NCBI GenBank assembly: GCA_023101885.1
Contig: JALPQD010000628.1
Span: 262,619 to 326,618 of the forward strand
Direction: 5' to 3'
Length of the DNA stretch: 64,000 bases
From: Typhlomys cinereus
Lineage: Eukaryota > Chordata > Mammalia > Rodentia > Platacanthomyidae
The notes under the pieces: generated by a model
What the model was told of the DNA's origin: nothing
Databases searched by the model: none
The model's input: only the letters and a program-made list of their open reading frames with translations
Shown: piece by piece, positions 47,086 through 58,850 of the stretch
Layout: the number at the start of each line of letters is the position of its first letter
How positions within the stretch are numbered: position 1 is the stretch's first letter
Translations under genes and position numbers: made by a program

Positions 47086-47429
47086 ATGTCTGGTTCTCTC
47101 GAGCACATTTTCTTGGAAGCCTGCTACCATGCCATGAGAAAAACAAGGTGCTCTAGCTGAGACCATGGGCTCCACATGGGTTTGTGTGAGGTACCAGCTA
47201 ACAACTAACATCATCCACCAGTAAGATAATGAGGAGCCTCCAGAAAATTCCGGCCCTCATTGACAACTCACTGGCAGTACTCAAGTCGGCACAGCTGAGG
47301 CCCATGACATCATAAAGCAGAGTTCATGACCCAAAGACTCCAACAGGGCATTGAAATGATTATTGTTTCATGCCACAAATTGTGAGATGACTTGCTACTT
47401 AGTAATAAAGACTGGTATTAAGGATTTAA
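47086..47429. other. unassigned DNA
   Basis: No gene or repeat was recognised. Confidence 0.4.
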
Positions 47430-47870
47430 ACCAGGGATATCAAATTAAGTAGAAAAGCTTTAAGTACTCCACAAAAAAGGCAGCAGTTGTCAGATCTTAT
47501 AAAACCAAAAAGCCAACTACATGAGACCTAAGAGAAACCCACTTTAAATATAAAGACATAAATGAGCTAAAAATGAAAGGATGGAAAAGGACACATCATA
47601 CAAACACTAGCTGGAAAAAAAAAGCCATCAGTACTTTTCATGCCAAACAGGTACACTTCAGAACAAAAAGTATTGAGAGAGAGAAATAAAGTTTCACAAT
47701 GATAAAAGGGTCAATTCATGAAGATGATGTTACAATTCTAAATGTGTTTGCACCCAGTAACAGGGCTTTGGCATAAACACAACAAACAAATGAGAGAAAG
47801 GAAAACAGGAATGAATAATTTATGACTGCGGATTTCAACACCATCTCTTATAAACTGCTAAAAAACAGGC
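47430..47870 (+). mobile_element. very old L1 ORF2 fragment, left half
   Basis: 'acctaagagaaacccactttaaatataaagacataaatgagctaaaaatgaaaggatgg', 'aatgataaaagggtcaattcatgaag' and 'ctaaatgtgtttgcacccagtaacagggct' keep L1M ORF2 endonuclease order. Confidence 0.78.
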
Positions 47871-48255
47871 AGTGAGGATAATGAAGACTCAGGAGCAGCA
47901 GGCAGTTCCACGGGCTCTTCCTGAGCCTGTCCCGGCAGAAGCGCTGGCTGCTTCGCTCCAGCTTGTATTTTCAATGGTGCTTGTTCGGCCAACTGCAGTG
48001 CTTTCGGAGAGAAGGTGTTTTATTCAGGAACAGTACATAGGTTTGTTTACTGTTGGAGCACAACAATGTCTCCAGGATACAGGGAAGACCCAGGAATCTT
48101 TTATTTGCTGCCTGTATGCATAAAATTTCAGAAAGGTAACTTGTCAGCATACGAGGGAAAAAAATCTCAAGTCTTTCTGTCTACAACTATTGACCACTTT
48201 GACTCAAGTCATGTTTACAGAATCTCTGTACCTTACACGAAACAAGCACTGTGAA
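47871..48255. other. unidentified 385-bp segment inside an old L1
   Basis: It replaces the part of ORF2 expected between the flanking L1 pieces. It is GC-richer at its start ('gagcctgtcccggcagaagcgctggctgc') and unlike any repeat I know. An 83-codon plus frame (47872-48123) is open but unsupported. Confidence 0.4.
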
Positions 48256-48390
48256 AGACCCAATTATGATGCTAAAACAAGTCCAGTGATTTAAGAGGAC
48301 CGAGTCACGGACACAATGAAATTAAATTACATATCAGTAACGGAGAAGTATATGAAAATTTCTCAAGTGTCTAGAAATTTTAACTTTTTT
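48256..48390 (+). mobile_element. very old L1 ORF2 fragment, right half
   Basis: 'gatgctaaaacaagtcc' and 'acacaatgaaattaaattacatatcagtaacggagaagtatatgaaaatttctcaag' continue L1M ORF2. Confidence 0.7.
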
Positions 48391-48397
48391 TAAATTT

Positions 48398-48466
48398 TTT
48401 TATTTTTTAAGACAAGGTCTCACTATGTTGCGCAGTCTGGCCTCCAACTCACCATAAATCCTCTAG
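48398..48466 (-). mobile_element. B1 fragment, minus orientation
   Basis: 'aagacaaggtctcactatgttgcgcagtctggcctccaactc'. Confidence 0.75.
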
Positions 48467-49274
48467 TAGATTTTCTCCCAGAAACTTGCAAATATGGCAA
48501 ATTTTGCGTTTATATTTTCATACACTTGTCCTACTTTACCTGTGTTTCACCAACCCACAATAAGTTTTAGAGTGAATTTTTTTTTTAACCTGAGTTCTCA
48601 TTTTAGGAGATAAAGACATGGAAACCCTATCTGGGTTTAGACACACTCACTCTCTTTGGTATAGGTGGACTATTGCAATAACTTTTCTTTTTGCTGTGAG
48701 ACAGTATGCAGATTCAAGCAACTAAGGGAAGGGAGTGTTTATCTGACGTAGGGTTCAGAAGGGATGTAGTCCACAATGGTGGGAATCACCTAACAGAAAC
48801 GCAGCTGGAGCAGAAGAAGGAGGTGGGTTCAGTCACCACAGTCATAAGGGAGCCAGGAGGACAAGAAAGTAAGAGGAAACAGGGCCAGGCTAACACGCCT
48901 CAAGGCCCAGCCATGAGGTGCCTTCTTCCAGCAAGGCTCTGCACAGTACGCACGACCAGGAGGAAGTGACCCAATTCCTGGCCCTCTCCATGCAACAGAA
49001 GATGAATGAATGTCGCTAGCTCTGGTCTGGGGATTACAGCAGCGCTGGTATCGATGGGAGCAGGGAACCCCAACTCAGCTCCCAGCTGAAGCTGTGTCGG
49101 GTGGGAACCGAGCGCGCAGAGAGCACTAGGGAATGGAGCCGACAATATGGAAGAACAGAAAAAAGCAAGCAGGCAAGGGCCGGATGATCTAACTCCAGCA
49201 AAGGTCTGGAAGCAAAACTTTTACACTGAAGTTCTCAACCCCCATCCCCAGCGCATACATGAGCACATGTAACC
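48467..49274. other. unassigned DNA
   Basis: Frames at 48706-48969 (plus) and 48900-49145 (minus) overlap and lack splice signals. Confidence 0.4.
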
Positions 49275-49348
49275 GCGTGCACACGCACACACGCGCGCGC
49301 GCACACACACACAGACACACACACACAGACACACACACACACACACAC
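49275..49348 (+). repeat. (CA)n/(CG)n alternating tract
   Basis: Alternating purine-pyrimidine run with a (CG)5 core inside CA repeats, the most Z-DNA-prone tract in the window. Confidence 0.9.
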
Positions 49349-49501
49349 CCTGAGCTACAAAGACTATTGACAGGTGGAAGGTTATTTTTTCAAATTACCT
49401 ACTTTTAACAAAAAAAAAACCACAAGTCATGTAGATAAAGAATCATAGCCTATTCAGAAGAACAATATAAGTCTTTAAAAATCAACTAAAAAAATCACTC
49501 T

Positions 49502-49682
49502 TTTTTTTATTTCCTCTCATACAAACTTAATAGGTACCCCAGTCCCCCCCATCTCCCAGTGCCTCCCCCACCCATCCCTAGAGCATCCTTTAATGTGTAT
49601 GTCAAATTTTCCTCTGGTCCTCCTCTCTGATGAGGTATAAGGACTCAGTGGCATTTCTAGAACTCTTTCTTGTGTTTCCCTT
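49502..49682 (-). mobile_element. L1 3'-end scrap with 10-bp TSD
   Basis: aaatcactct at 49492-49501 and 49683-49692. The plus strand reads T-run, 'ctcatacaaacttaataggtaccccag', 'agagcatcctttaatgtgtatgtcaaat', 'tctctgatgaggtataaggactcag', the reversed 3' end of the local L1 family. Confidence 0.9.
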
Positions 49683-49786
49683 AAATCACTCTCTTAAATA
49701 CATTCAAAGAGCTAATATTTTGAAGAAAGAGACAAGGACTAATAGAAGGTTCCACTGCTACAGCCATCTAGGAAAAGGTAACCCCA

Positions 49787-50071
49787 GGGTTGGAGAGATG
49801 ACCCAGAGGCTAAGCTTCTACTTTACAAGCCAAAGGTCCTGAGTTTGGATCACAAGACTTATTAAAAATGTCAGGTGGAAATGGCAATGGTCTGCACTTT
49901 CTGCCTTGGAAGGCAGAGCCTGAGAAACCCACAGCAAAGCAAAGAGGAGGTAGAACAATCCAGGGTGATTCTCAAGGTCACCCTTGGGCCTCCACAGGCA
50001 CACAGAGTTCTCTGATACACACGCACACGCGCGCACACATACACATGCACACATAAAAATAAAATAAAAAA
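49787..50071 (+). mobile_element. B2-superfamily SINE with 16-bp imperfect TSD
   Basis: Head 'gggttggagagatgacccagaggctaag', B box 'gagtttggatcac', and CA/CG tail. Flanks 49771-49786 and 50072-50087 match at 14 of 16 bases. Confidence 0.9.
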
Positions 50072-50277
50072 GGAAAAAGTAATCCCAAGTGAATTCTGTA
50101 TCTATATACAAAAGCTATCATTATAAAACATGTAAGAAAATTTCATGAAGGAAGAGAACAGAAGGAATCCTTCATGAACTCAAAATGGGCAAAAGTTTCT
50201 TGGGTTATAAAAACTATCAGTCATCAAACAAAAAACTGACAAATACAGACAATTAAGATTTTCACCTGATACACCCT

Positions 50278-50397
50278 CTTTCTTTTTGGAGACAGGTTTT
50301 GGTTACATGATCCAGGCCGGTCATGCACTTGCAATCCGTGCTCCACAACTTGTTGCATACCGTGATTACACACATGTGCCAACAAACCTGACTTAAC
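50278..50397 (-). mobile_element. B1-like SINE, minus orientation
   Basis: 'tttttggagacaggttttggttacatgatccaggccggtcatgcacttgcaatccgtg' with 'gattacacacatgtgcc'. Confidence 0.75.
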
Positions 50398-50489
50398 TTA
50401 ACACGTTAACACTAAGAAAATGAAAGGTCAAATCATAAACTAAATTTTTCTCGGCATGCATATATCTGACAAAGGAACAGTAATTTAAA

Positions 50490-51250
50490 ATATTAAGAGA
50501 ATGCTCATACTTTAATAAGCAAATATCTTTAAATGGATAAAATATGAGTGCATATGTCTACAAGAAGACAGAGGCTGATGAAGAGATGTATAGTGTCAAA
50601 TGATGAAGAATATTCACGTTGAAACTGTAAGTGGGGGCTCTCTAACCATGAGAATGACCAACAACACTAAGTGTTGGTGAACATGTAGAGCTACTGGGAT
50701 ACGAATCCCCTGCCAGTGAGAGCACAGACCATTTGCCAGTTTCTTGCAATATTAAGCACATACCATCATGGAACACACCAATTCCAGTCCTAAGCATCTA
50801 TCACAAACTAAACAAGACGCATATCTATGTAAAACTTTTAGAGGAATCTCCACAGGCAAAAAGTAGACAGAAACAATCCAAGTGGCTATCAACAAGTGAA
50901 TGGACAAGCAAGCGAGTGGGCTGGTTCAACAGATGCTCAAGTCATCATATAAGCTGCAACGTGGGTAAATGTTGAATGAAGGAAGCCAGACGTGAAGTGT
51001 ATATACTATACAATTCTGTTTATGTGAAATCACAGAAAAGCAAAGCTAATCTATGGTGACAGAAAGCAGATCAGCAGTTAACCCAGCCTGGAGTTGGGGA
51101 GGGTTGACTATATAAGGGCAGTGAAGAACCTTTGGGGCTGACAGATGCTTTATTTCTAGCTTGTCGTAGTGATTATAGAGTGCATATATCGGTCAGAACT
51201 ACCAAATGGTACATTTAAAGATGGTGTATTTCCTTACGTGTAAAAATTTA
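50490..51250 (+). mobile_element. very old L1 3' end, sense
   Basis: 'tggctatcaacaagtgaatgg', 'gaatgaaggaagccagacgtgaagtgtatatactatacaattctgtttatgtgaaat', 'ttgtcgtagtgattatagagtgcatatatcggtcagaactaccaaatggtacatttaaag' follow L1M ORF2 end and 3' UTR. Confidence 0.75.
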
Positions 51251-51707
51251 AATGTTTATTTTTAATACTAGAACCACAATAATACATTACTATAACTGTG
51301 CAATAAAATCAGAAAATTAAAAGAACTTTTAAGTAAAAGGAAAAGCTCAGAATGCCACTCTCTAATGAAATCTCTCATGGTCTGTGTTCCTTCTAATTTC
51401 AAACTGATGCCAACTATTAACATTCTGGACAAATAATTCTGCTTTGGGTTTTTTATTTATGCTACATACACTTCTCACATGTCACAGATTATGACAACAA
51501 AATATTTCATGAAGCAGATATACTACTATTTATCTATTCACTGATGTCTAGACATTTGATTATTTCTCACTATTCCTAATTATAAAACATATCACAAACA
51601 GCATGTTCACAGTGAAGAATCCTTTTTATTTTGAATACTGCTTTCCACAGACTCTCAAGAGACAAGCTGATTTTTTGTCAAATTTTAAAGCCCTTTCAAC
51701 TTGCAAG

Positions 51708-51775
51708 TATTAATTTGCTGGGGATGCTATAACAAAGTACCACAAACTGAGTGGCTTAAACCACAGACACTAGAA
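51708..51775 (-). mobile_element. MaLR LTR terminus fragment
   Basis: 'atttgctggggatgctataacaaagtaccacaaactgagtggcttaaacca' is the reversed end of an MST/MLT-type LTR. Confidence 0.8.
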
Positions 51776-54247
51776 GCAATAGAGACCTGTTTTTGAAAAT
51801 TCCAAAATAGAAAAATATAAAAAGGAGAAGACTTTCTCAGTCTCTATCAAAACACTCAACAAAATCACTTTACAGCACTTGAGTAAGACATCAGTCTTCC
51901 ACAGACAGTGGGTGGGACTTAAATCTAGATAATTTTCTTCACTATTAATGACAGATTTTTTAAGTTTCTAAAACTCTTCTTTTAATTAATTCTGTTCTTT
52001 GACAATGTCACACTCGTACAGAAAGCACTCTGATTACTGTCCTCTCTTCTTCCCATCCCTACCTCCTCCCTACCAGCCCCTTCCCCATGATTTTCAGTTT
52101 TGTTTCTGAAACCATTACATTCAACTGGGACCATGTGTGTGGCCACTGGATTGGAACTCTTCACTGGAAACTGGTGTGTAGACTTTTAAATATTTTTCTC
52201 AGTTAATGATTCTGGAGTATCTCCCCCACTCATATTCTCAGAATCACAGAATCATAGATGTCACAGTTTAAGCCTTAAAGATAGTCTGGCTTTAAGCTCA
52301 GTTTTGTTGCAATATGTTTTTGAAATGGCTTTAGAGTATCCTCTAGACCTCTTTTCTTCTGGCAAACTACTTTTCTAAACTTAAGTTCTCTCCTCTACAA
52401 AGTCAGTTAAATACAGAGCTGTGACCACTTAAAGAAACAATATGCATATTGTACCTTCCAAACAGTCACTTAAACAGCAATCACTTATCACTTTGGAAAA
52501 AAAATCTAATAATGGGTTTTAAAAAAAACTCACAATAAGAACTTGGCATCTTTAGAGTTTTGATACCAACACTTCAGAAGTATTTACATTCATATCAGTA
52601 AACAACATCTCCAGAACTTCATCTCCCAAGATATCATATAAATATAATACACAATTATCTTCCCCTTCTTTCCCTGCTTGTGTTTTGCACATTTATGTCT
52701 ATGAATGGACTGTTTGGGATGCCTATTGTAAACAGAGTCAAGAAGATCTGCTGCCTTGCTAATGCATGTAAATGAGGGCATGGCCGCAATGAAGGAGCTC
52801 GCTAGCAGAGGCACACTGATCTACATCTTCCAACTCCTAAAGGAAAAACTTATCTGGGGTCATTCTGCAATCAATAGGATTATGAACACTTTCTGATAGG
52901 CAGAATTTTTACGAGTACTCCTTATGTCTACCCAATATTTAAATCACAAAACTATAAAAGACTTGGGAACCAGGATTTATGAGTTTAAATATGCCTGGCT
53001 CCTTGTTGTGCTGCTAATTTACAGAAACTCCGTTATCAGTATTAAACAGAACCAGATCTGATAGAAACAACAGTCAAACTGAGTCCCAGTGCAACAGTCT
53101 GTAGGTCAGAAAGAGTAAACCGTATCACAGTGGGAGGGGATGTCGGCCCCTACTGCATGGCACATGTGGTCTGGGATACCACTCAAGTTCAAAGCAGATG
53201 TAGAGCCTCTACAGCCACAGGCAGTACAGACCTCCATACGGCCCAGGCTCCACACTAGGAAATTCCTCTACTTCGGACATTACTGAAATCTATTTCTCAT
53301 GGAGACGCACCTCTAAGTGTCCCAAGAAAGTCTACCTGGGCAATTGAGATGAAAAATTAGTAAGCCTTAGCTCAAAAACATACAATATACCTGTGATATG
53401 TAAACCTACAAACTGTTTTCACTTCAGGCTGAAGCACAGCAGAATGAGGGTTGCAGGATTAGGGGAGAACTGAGGGAAGAGAAGAGGATCTGGTCTATGT
53501 TCTATTAACTAAGCCAACTCAATTAAAGTTATAGTTTAATGGAAAACCAACATGATCATAAAACAAAAATAAAACAAAACAAACTGAAAACATAAAACAG
53601 GTCATCCGGAGAACATCACTGAGCGTCTCAAACATCCTGTTCCTAATTGGCAATAAATGTCTTGATCTGGCCTATTTAAGCAGTGGCATCTTACTAAAGA
53701 ACAATCTGATACAATTTAGACTATAAGAAGCAGAGCTACAACCAATGAAATGTAAAACTGAAAACTAAAAACCCTGCACAAACAAAACCACTCGAACACA
53801 GCCAAGAGCAAGATGGCACCTCATTCTGCTCCTCCAGGGGAAGCAAATTTTCACTCTGATGTATTCACATTAATGATTCAAGAGACAGATCTACTCCCTC
53901 AAACATGCACAGACAAAGACATAAAAAGACATGAAAGTGGAAGGGAACATTAGAGAAGAGGAAGGAGCCAGCAAGGGCCGGGAGGGTAGGTGTGGGTGAC
54001 AGGGGAGGAAAATGAGATCAAAGTGCTTTGTGTGTGTGTGAAAATATCATAATGAAACCAATTATTTTATACCATTAGCAGACAGTAATGAAACATTTTA
54101 AACACTAATGATTAGACTTCATGTGGAGAATGAAGGAGAAATCACTGTGAATGGCTTAAATACTTGGAAATGAAAACAGTGATTTTACATTTTCCAGAGC
54201 CCTGAAAAATGCCATATACCATTTTATCTCAGAACTAGGAATTTCTG
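51776..54247. other. unassigned DNA, no gene seen
   Basis: AT-rich, with no recognisable exon. The minus frame at 52590-52814 has no family likeness. Confidence 0.4.
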
Positions 54248-54600
54248 GGCTGGTGAGATGGCTCAGTAGTTAAAAGTACTTGCTATGCAAGCCTTGAAGG
54301 CCTGAGTTCAATCCCCAGAAGCTACAAAAAGCCAGATGTAGTGGCTCACATCTGTAACATCAGTATCCACTACAAGTTGGGAGGCAGAGACAGAAAAATC
54401 ACCTGGAAGCTTCCAGACCAGCCAAGCTAGAGTGCATAGAGTGGTGGAAAGAATAAGACACGCCTTGCCTCAACAAGGGGGAAGGAGAGACTCCTGAAAG
54501 CTATCCTCTAACCTCCACACACATGCCACGGAACCCACCCACAATTCACATACATCACACACATACACAATAATAGTATTAATACGCTAATAATAATAAT
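54248..54600 (+). mobile_element. B4-type SINE, nearly full length
   Basis: Head 'gggctggtgagatggctcagtagttaaaag', B box 'gagttcaatcccc', core 'agccagatgtagtggctcacatctgtaac', 'gaaagctatcctctaacctccac', and an AAT-rich tail. Confidence 0.88.
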
Positions 54601-55680
54601 AAACAAAAACTCCAAGATGCTGAGAAAAATCTTCTCAAACTAAGTAAAAACACAGTATCTAATAAAACAGATACCATTTATGGATTTAGTAGCTGGATTT
54701 AGTAGCCTACTACCAAAACTCCATGTCCTAACATAGTATGGCAGAAAACACTGTGTTTTTCAAATCTCTTGGGAAAACTCAAGAAGTTTGTTACAATTCT
54801 TTCTCAGGTGCCTGTTCTCTGAAACAGACGTTCACTAACGGGCAGGGATGAAGAGGAGGAAGACCCAATTTCTCTTCTGTTACTTGAACCATGGTGCCAA
54901 GAAGAAGCGCTGCTGTGTTAAGTCAAGCTCTCCTGTTGCAGAGGCTTCAGGCCCTGACAGGAAGGGAGGTACCAGCTTACATCATGGCGGCAGCAAGTGC
55001 AGAAGGAGACTGCCTCCTTTTGAAACCTTTGTTCCATTCAGGCTGCAAACTACGGCACAGTGCCACCTGCATTCAGGGCGGCTCCTATAGTGAACCCTCT
55101 CTGGAAATGCCCTCTCAGATATGCCCAGAAGCACACTTCCCCAGTGTCCTGACCACATCTCCATCTGATCAAATTGACAGACTGGGTTAACCACGCCAGA
55201 CACCACCAACAGTCCAGCTCTGCATGCCTTCACCCAGGAACTGGCCTCCTCCAACCCCCTCACATTCTCTTCAGAGCAGCTGAACCAAGTGGTAGGTTTG
55301 TGGCTGCTCCAGTTATTGCTGCTCTGTCCCTCCATCTTTCTGCCCTGCCTGGTGTGCATGAAGGATGTGAAGCTTATTGCATCAGTCTGCTTGACCAAGC
55401 TGGCCTCTGAGCACCCTGCTACTCAAGCCCGGCAGGTCTGTCTACCAAATCTAAAGGGCTCCACAGAAACAGGTTCTTTTTAAAAGTCTCTTTCAGAAAT
55501 AAAGAAACATCTTTCGGGTCTTTTGTTTCTACATTGGTTCTTAAGTCAAAGCACGGCCAAGGCACTGTGAGCTGATTAAACCTCAACAATACTCTGGCTC
55601 ACTGGACTGCCTCGCATACTTCACTACTTTATAAATACAAAATTTGTCACAGACTATTTTGGTAATCTTTCCTTGTAGCT
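54601..55680. other. unassigned DNA with overlapping open frames
   Basis: Frames up to 138 codons overlap on both strands at 54848-55483. No domain, start context or splice structure supports a gene. Confidence 0.4.
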
Positions 55681-55685
55681 TGTGT

Positions 55686-55723
<38 letters not shown>
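55681..55723 (+). repeat. (TG)n microsatellite
   Basis: About 20 TG units with one interruption near the start. Confidence 0.95.
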
Positions 55724-55725
<2 letters not shown>

Positions 55726-55832
55726 ACCTGTGTTATGCGTGTGTGGTCTTATGTATACAGACACACGCAGTGTGTGAAGGCAAGAGGTTGATAGTGGAAA
55801 TCTTCCTTGAGAGTGCTTTCATCTTATTTCTT

Positions 55833-56112
55833 TCTTTTTTTTTATTCAATTATACATGTGTGAGAGTGTGTGTGTATGTGTGTGTGTGTGTGTGTGTGTG
55901 TAGAACCACGGGCGAATTCGGGAACCACCATGGACCACCTCCACCTCCTCGTTTACTCTGCCCAGGGATTCACGGGCTCCGCCCTACCAAGACCAGAAAG
56001 GCAGGCCGCCCCCGCTTCCGCCCGGCGTCTATACATGGGGTCTAAGATCTGAACTCAGGACCTTCCACCTACAAGGCAGAGGCTTAACCCCTGAGCCACC
56101 TCTCCAGCCCTC
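55833..56112 (-). mobile_element. young GC-rich SINE with 13-bp TSD
   Basis: catcttatttctt flanks it at 55820-55832 and 56113-56125. Full tRNA-like head on the minus strand at 56112, GC-rich body, and CA tail. Confidence 0.95.
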
Positions 56113-56252
56113 CATCTTATTTCTTGAGGCAGGGTCTCTCAGTTGAATCCAGATCTCACCAATATAACTAACCTTGATAGTCAGCTTGCTGTGAGAACCT
56201 GCTTGCTATTTTTTGCTTTTTGGAGGCTGGAATTATAAGAAATGTCACTCCT

Positions 56253-57864
56253 GTTGAGCATTTGGGTTGATTCCATGCATGACTATTGTAAACAGTGCTG
56301 CTATGAACATGGTCGTGCTTATGCCATTGAGGTGAATTTTTGCTGTATGGGGGATTATTCCCAAAAGTGGAATAGCTGGGTCATATGGCATTTCAATCTT
56401 TAACTGTTTTAAGAATCGCCAGACTGCTCGCTAGAGTGGTTGTATAAGCCTGCATTCCCACCAGCAATGTAGGAGAGTTCCCTTCTTGCCACATCCTCTC
56501 CAGCATTTGGTGGTGTTGTACTGCCCAACAGTTGACGAGTGAATAAGGAAAATATGGTACATTTATACAATGGAATACTACTCAGCCATCAAAAAAGAAT
56601 TAATTAAAGATGAATTAATGAAATCTGCCAGGAAATGGATGGAATTAGAAAAAATTATTTTGAATGAAGCATCCCAGACACAGAAAATTAAGCGCCATAT
56701 GTACTCCCTAATAGGTGGATTCTAAGTACCAAACCCACTTAGTGACACTCAAAGATAAATCTCTGTAATACCTACAGTAATTGCAAAGATTATAAACAGG
56801 AGGGAAGGGGAAGGAGGGCCCCACGAGAAACAAGGAGAGAGGGGATCATGCTACAGCAGAGAAAACAGGCCACCATCAAGTACTGCAAGTAAGTAGTGAG
56901 ACATCTGGTTAAGCTCACAGACTTTTCTTCCTGGTCACTTGCAACTGATGGGTATGATCTCAACAGACAGGGAGAGCATAGAGTCTGGCAGATAGATGGT
57001 AACCATCCTGCAAATGGGAGACTGACCCCCCCTCTCACCGTGGTCTCCTACTCTTACTCCATCTACCTTTAAATCTACTCTTATATTAAGACTCTATTTT
57101 AATAGTCTTTTATCTCTGTCTAGGAGGTAACATCCAATACCCATCAGGATGGAGCCAAGGGCGGTGCAGGAACAGCAAAACTGAAAAAAAAAAAAACCAA
57201 CCCATAATTCAGAACATCAGAGACCCTACATTAACCACCTGGAACCAGGCCAGCCTAATCTCTCCCCATCCTAAAGCTCAGGGAAATTTGCAGAAGAGGG
57301 GGCGGTAAGATTGTAAGAGCCTAAAGATGGGGAGGAGCAACGATATACAAGATACTCCACACAAGTTAGGGCCAAAGTAACCATAACAGGACTTTGCATG
57401 ACCTGCACAATGACCAGCATAGTATTGACCCCCCCAAAGTCTAGCATGGATCACAGGCACTAGGATTCTTAGAGGCAAGGGATTAACAGCCACAACAGTG
57501 TTCCTATACTAAAGGGAAACACAAAAAAGAGCTCTATGCAATGCCACTGAGTCCTTACACATCATCAGAGAGGAGGACGCAGAAGGAAGTTTGATATGCA
57601 CACTAAAGGATGTTCCAGGGATGGGGAGGAGAGGGCATTGGGAGAAAGGGGAGGGGGGAAGGAAAGGGAAAAGGGGGGAGGGAGCAAGGGGATCCAAGGA
57701 GGGGTGGAGGGAGGGAGGGGACCCAGGTACCTATTAAGTTTGTATGAGTGAGGGGGGTGGGGGGTTGGAGGGAGGGAGGGGACCAGTGTACCTGTTAAGT
57801 TTGTATGAGTGGAAAAAAAAAAGTTTGTATGAGTGGAAAAAAAAATTTAAAAAAAAAAAAAAAG
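56253..57864 (+). mobile_element. 5'-inverted (twin-primed) L1 3' end, perfect 16-bp TSD
   Basis: aagaaatgtcactcct flanks it at 56237-56252 and 57865-57880. 56253 to about 56534 is ORF2 in antisense ('actattgtaaacagtgctgctatgaacatgg'). From about 56537 it is sense ('aggaaaatatggtacatttatacaatgg'), with the ORF2 stop near 56724 and then 3' UTR to the A-tail. The two parts are contiguous in L1 but inverted here. The 3' terminus is tandemly repeated (57734-57836). Confidence 0.95.
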
Positions 57865-57880
57865 AAGAAATGTCACTCCT

Positions 57881-58599
57881 ACCCAGCATTTGCATGGGTT
57901 CTGGGGATCTGCACTCCAGTCTTCTGGCCTGCAGGGTAAGTTTTTTAACCGATGCTCTATCTCCCACATTCTGTGTTTTTGTTGTTTGTTTATGTTGTTT
58001 TGTTTTGTTTGAGAGGGAGAAGAGAGAATGAGAAGGAAAGAGCAAGCAAGTGTGAACATACCTGACACAAGTGTGTAGGGGAGCAGCTTTTGTTTCTTGA
58101 TGAAAGTCATTCTTAACAGGTGAAAGGGACTCTCACTGGAGTTCTGCTTTGCATCTACACGATGGCTAAGGTCTCCATGTGCTCACAATGGGGACAGCCT
58201 CCTGTGGGCTGGGGCTATGTGATCGATCACAAGGTGGATGGCCTCTCATGGGCCAGGTCTCCGCGTGCTCACAATGAGGGCTGGGGCTGCGTGTGCTCAC
58301 ATCATGAACTTAGTCTCACGGAAGATAGACAAAACTGCTATTCTTCAGCTTTATCATGTGTCTTTAACCATGTAGAACTGGGAGGTCGATCATAACTATC
58401 TCCATCCTAAATGTATTGTCTTCTATTGCTTACATATTATATTGTCCAAATTTTAAAAATTAGGACATAAAGGCAGGAAGTGGGCATGCTAGAGAAATGT
58501 CCAGGAGAAGTGGGAGGGAGAAAGGGGTAGCTACAATCAAAATAAATTGCCTACATGTATGAGATTGTAAAAGAGTAAAAACAAAAACAAAATTAATTT
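57881..58599. other. unassigned DNA with a short internal repeat
   Basis: 'aggtctcc.tgtgctcacaatg.gg'-like words recur near 58168 and 58256. A palindrome GTGATCGATCAC lies near 58218. No gene was seen. Confidence 0.4.
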
Positions 58600-58833
58600 T
58601 AAAAAGAAGAATGTAGATGGAATACTCTATAAATATCTGTTAAAGATCTACACTGTTGTTTAAGTGATGCTTATGCTTGGTTTTTTTTCTGGACAATCTA
58701 TTAGTGAAAGAGGAGGATTGAAGTAACCCACTGTTACTGCATTCTGCTCCTACTGGGCTGTCATATGAAACTAAATGTGCGTATTTGTAACAGTTACGTC
58801 TTCTGGGTTGTTCTCTTTATCAGTATGCAGTGA
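58600..58833 (-). mobile_element. old L1 remnant, antisense, left of SINE pair
   Basis: 'aaatatctgttaaagatctacactgttgtttaagtgatgc' and 'cagtatgcagtgaccttcc' keep antisense L1 ORF2 order. It resumes at 59464. Confidence 0.65.
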
Positions 58834-58850
58834 CCTTCCTTCTCTTTTCT

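Noticed and set aside
54848..55483. Cluster of open frames up to 138 codons on both strands
   Set aside because: Frames overlap in opposite directions, with no domain, splice pattern or poly-A context; the GC-rich stretch explains the openness.
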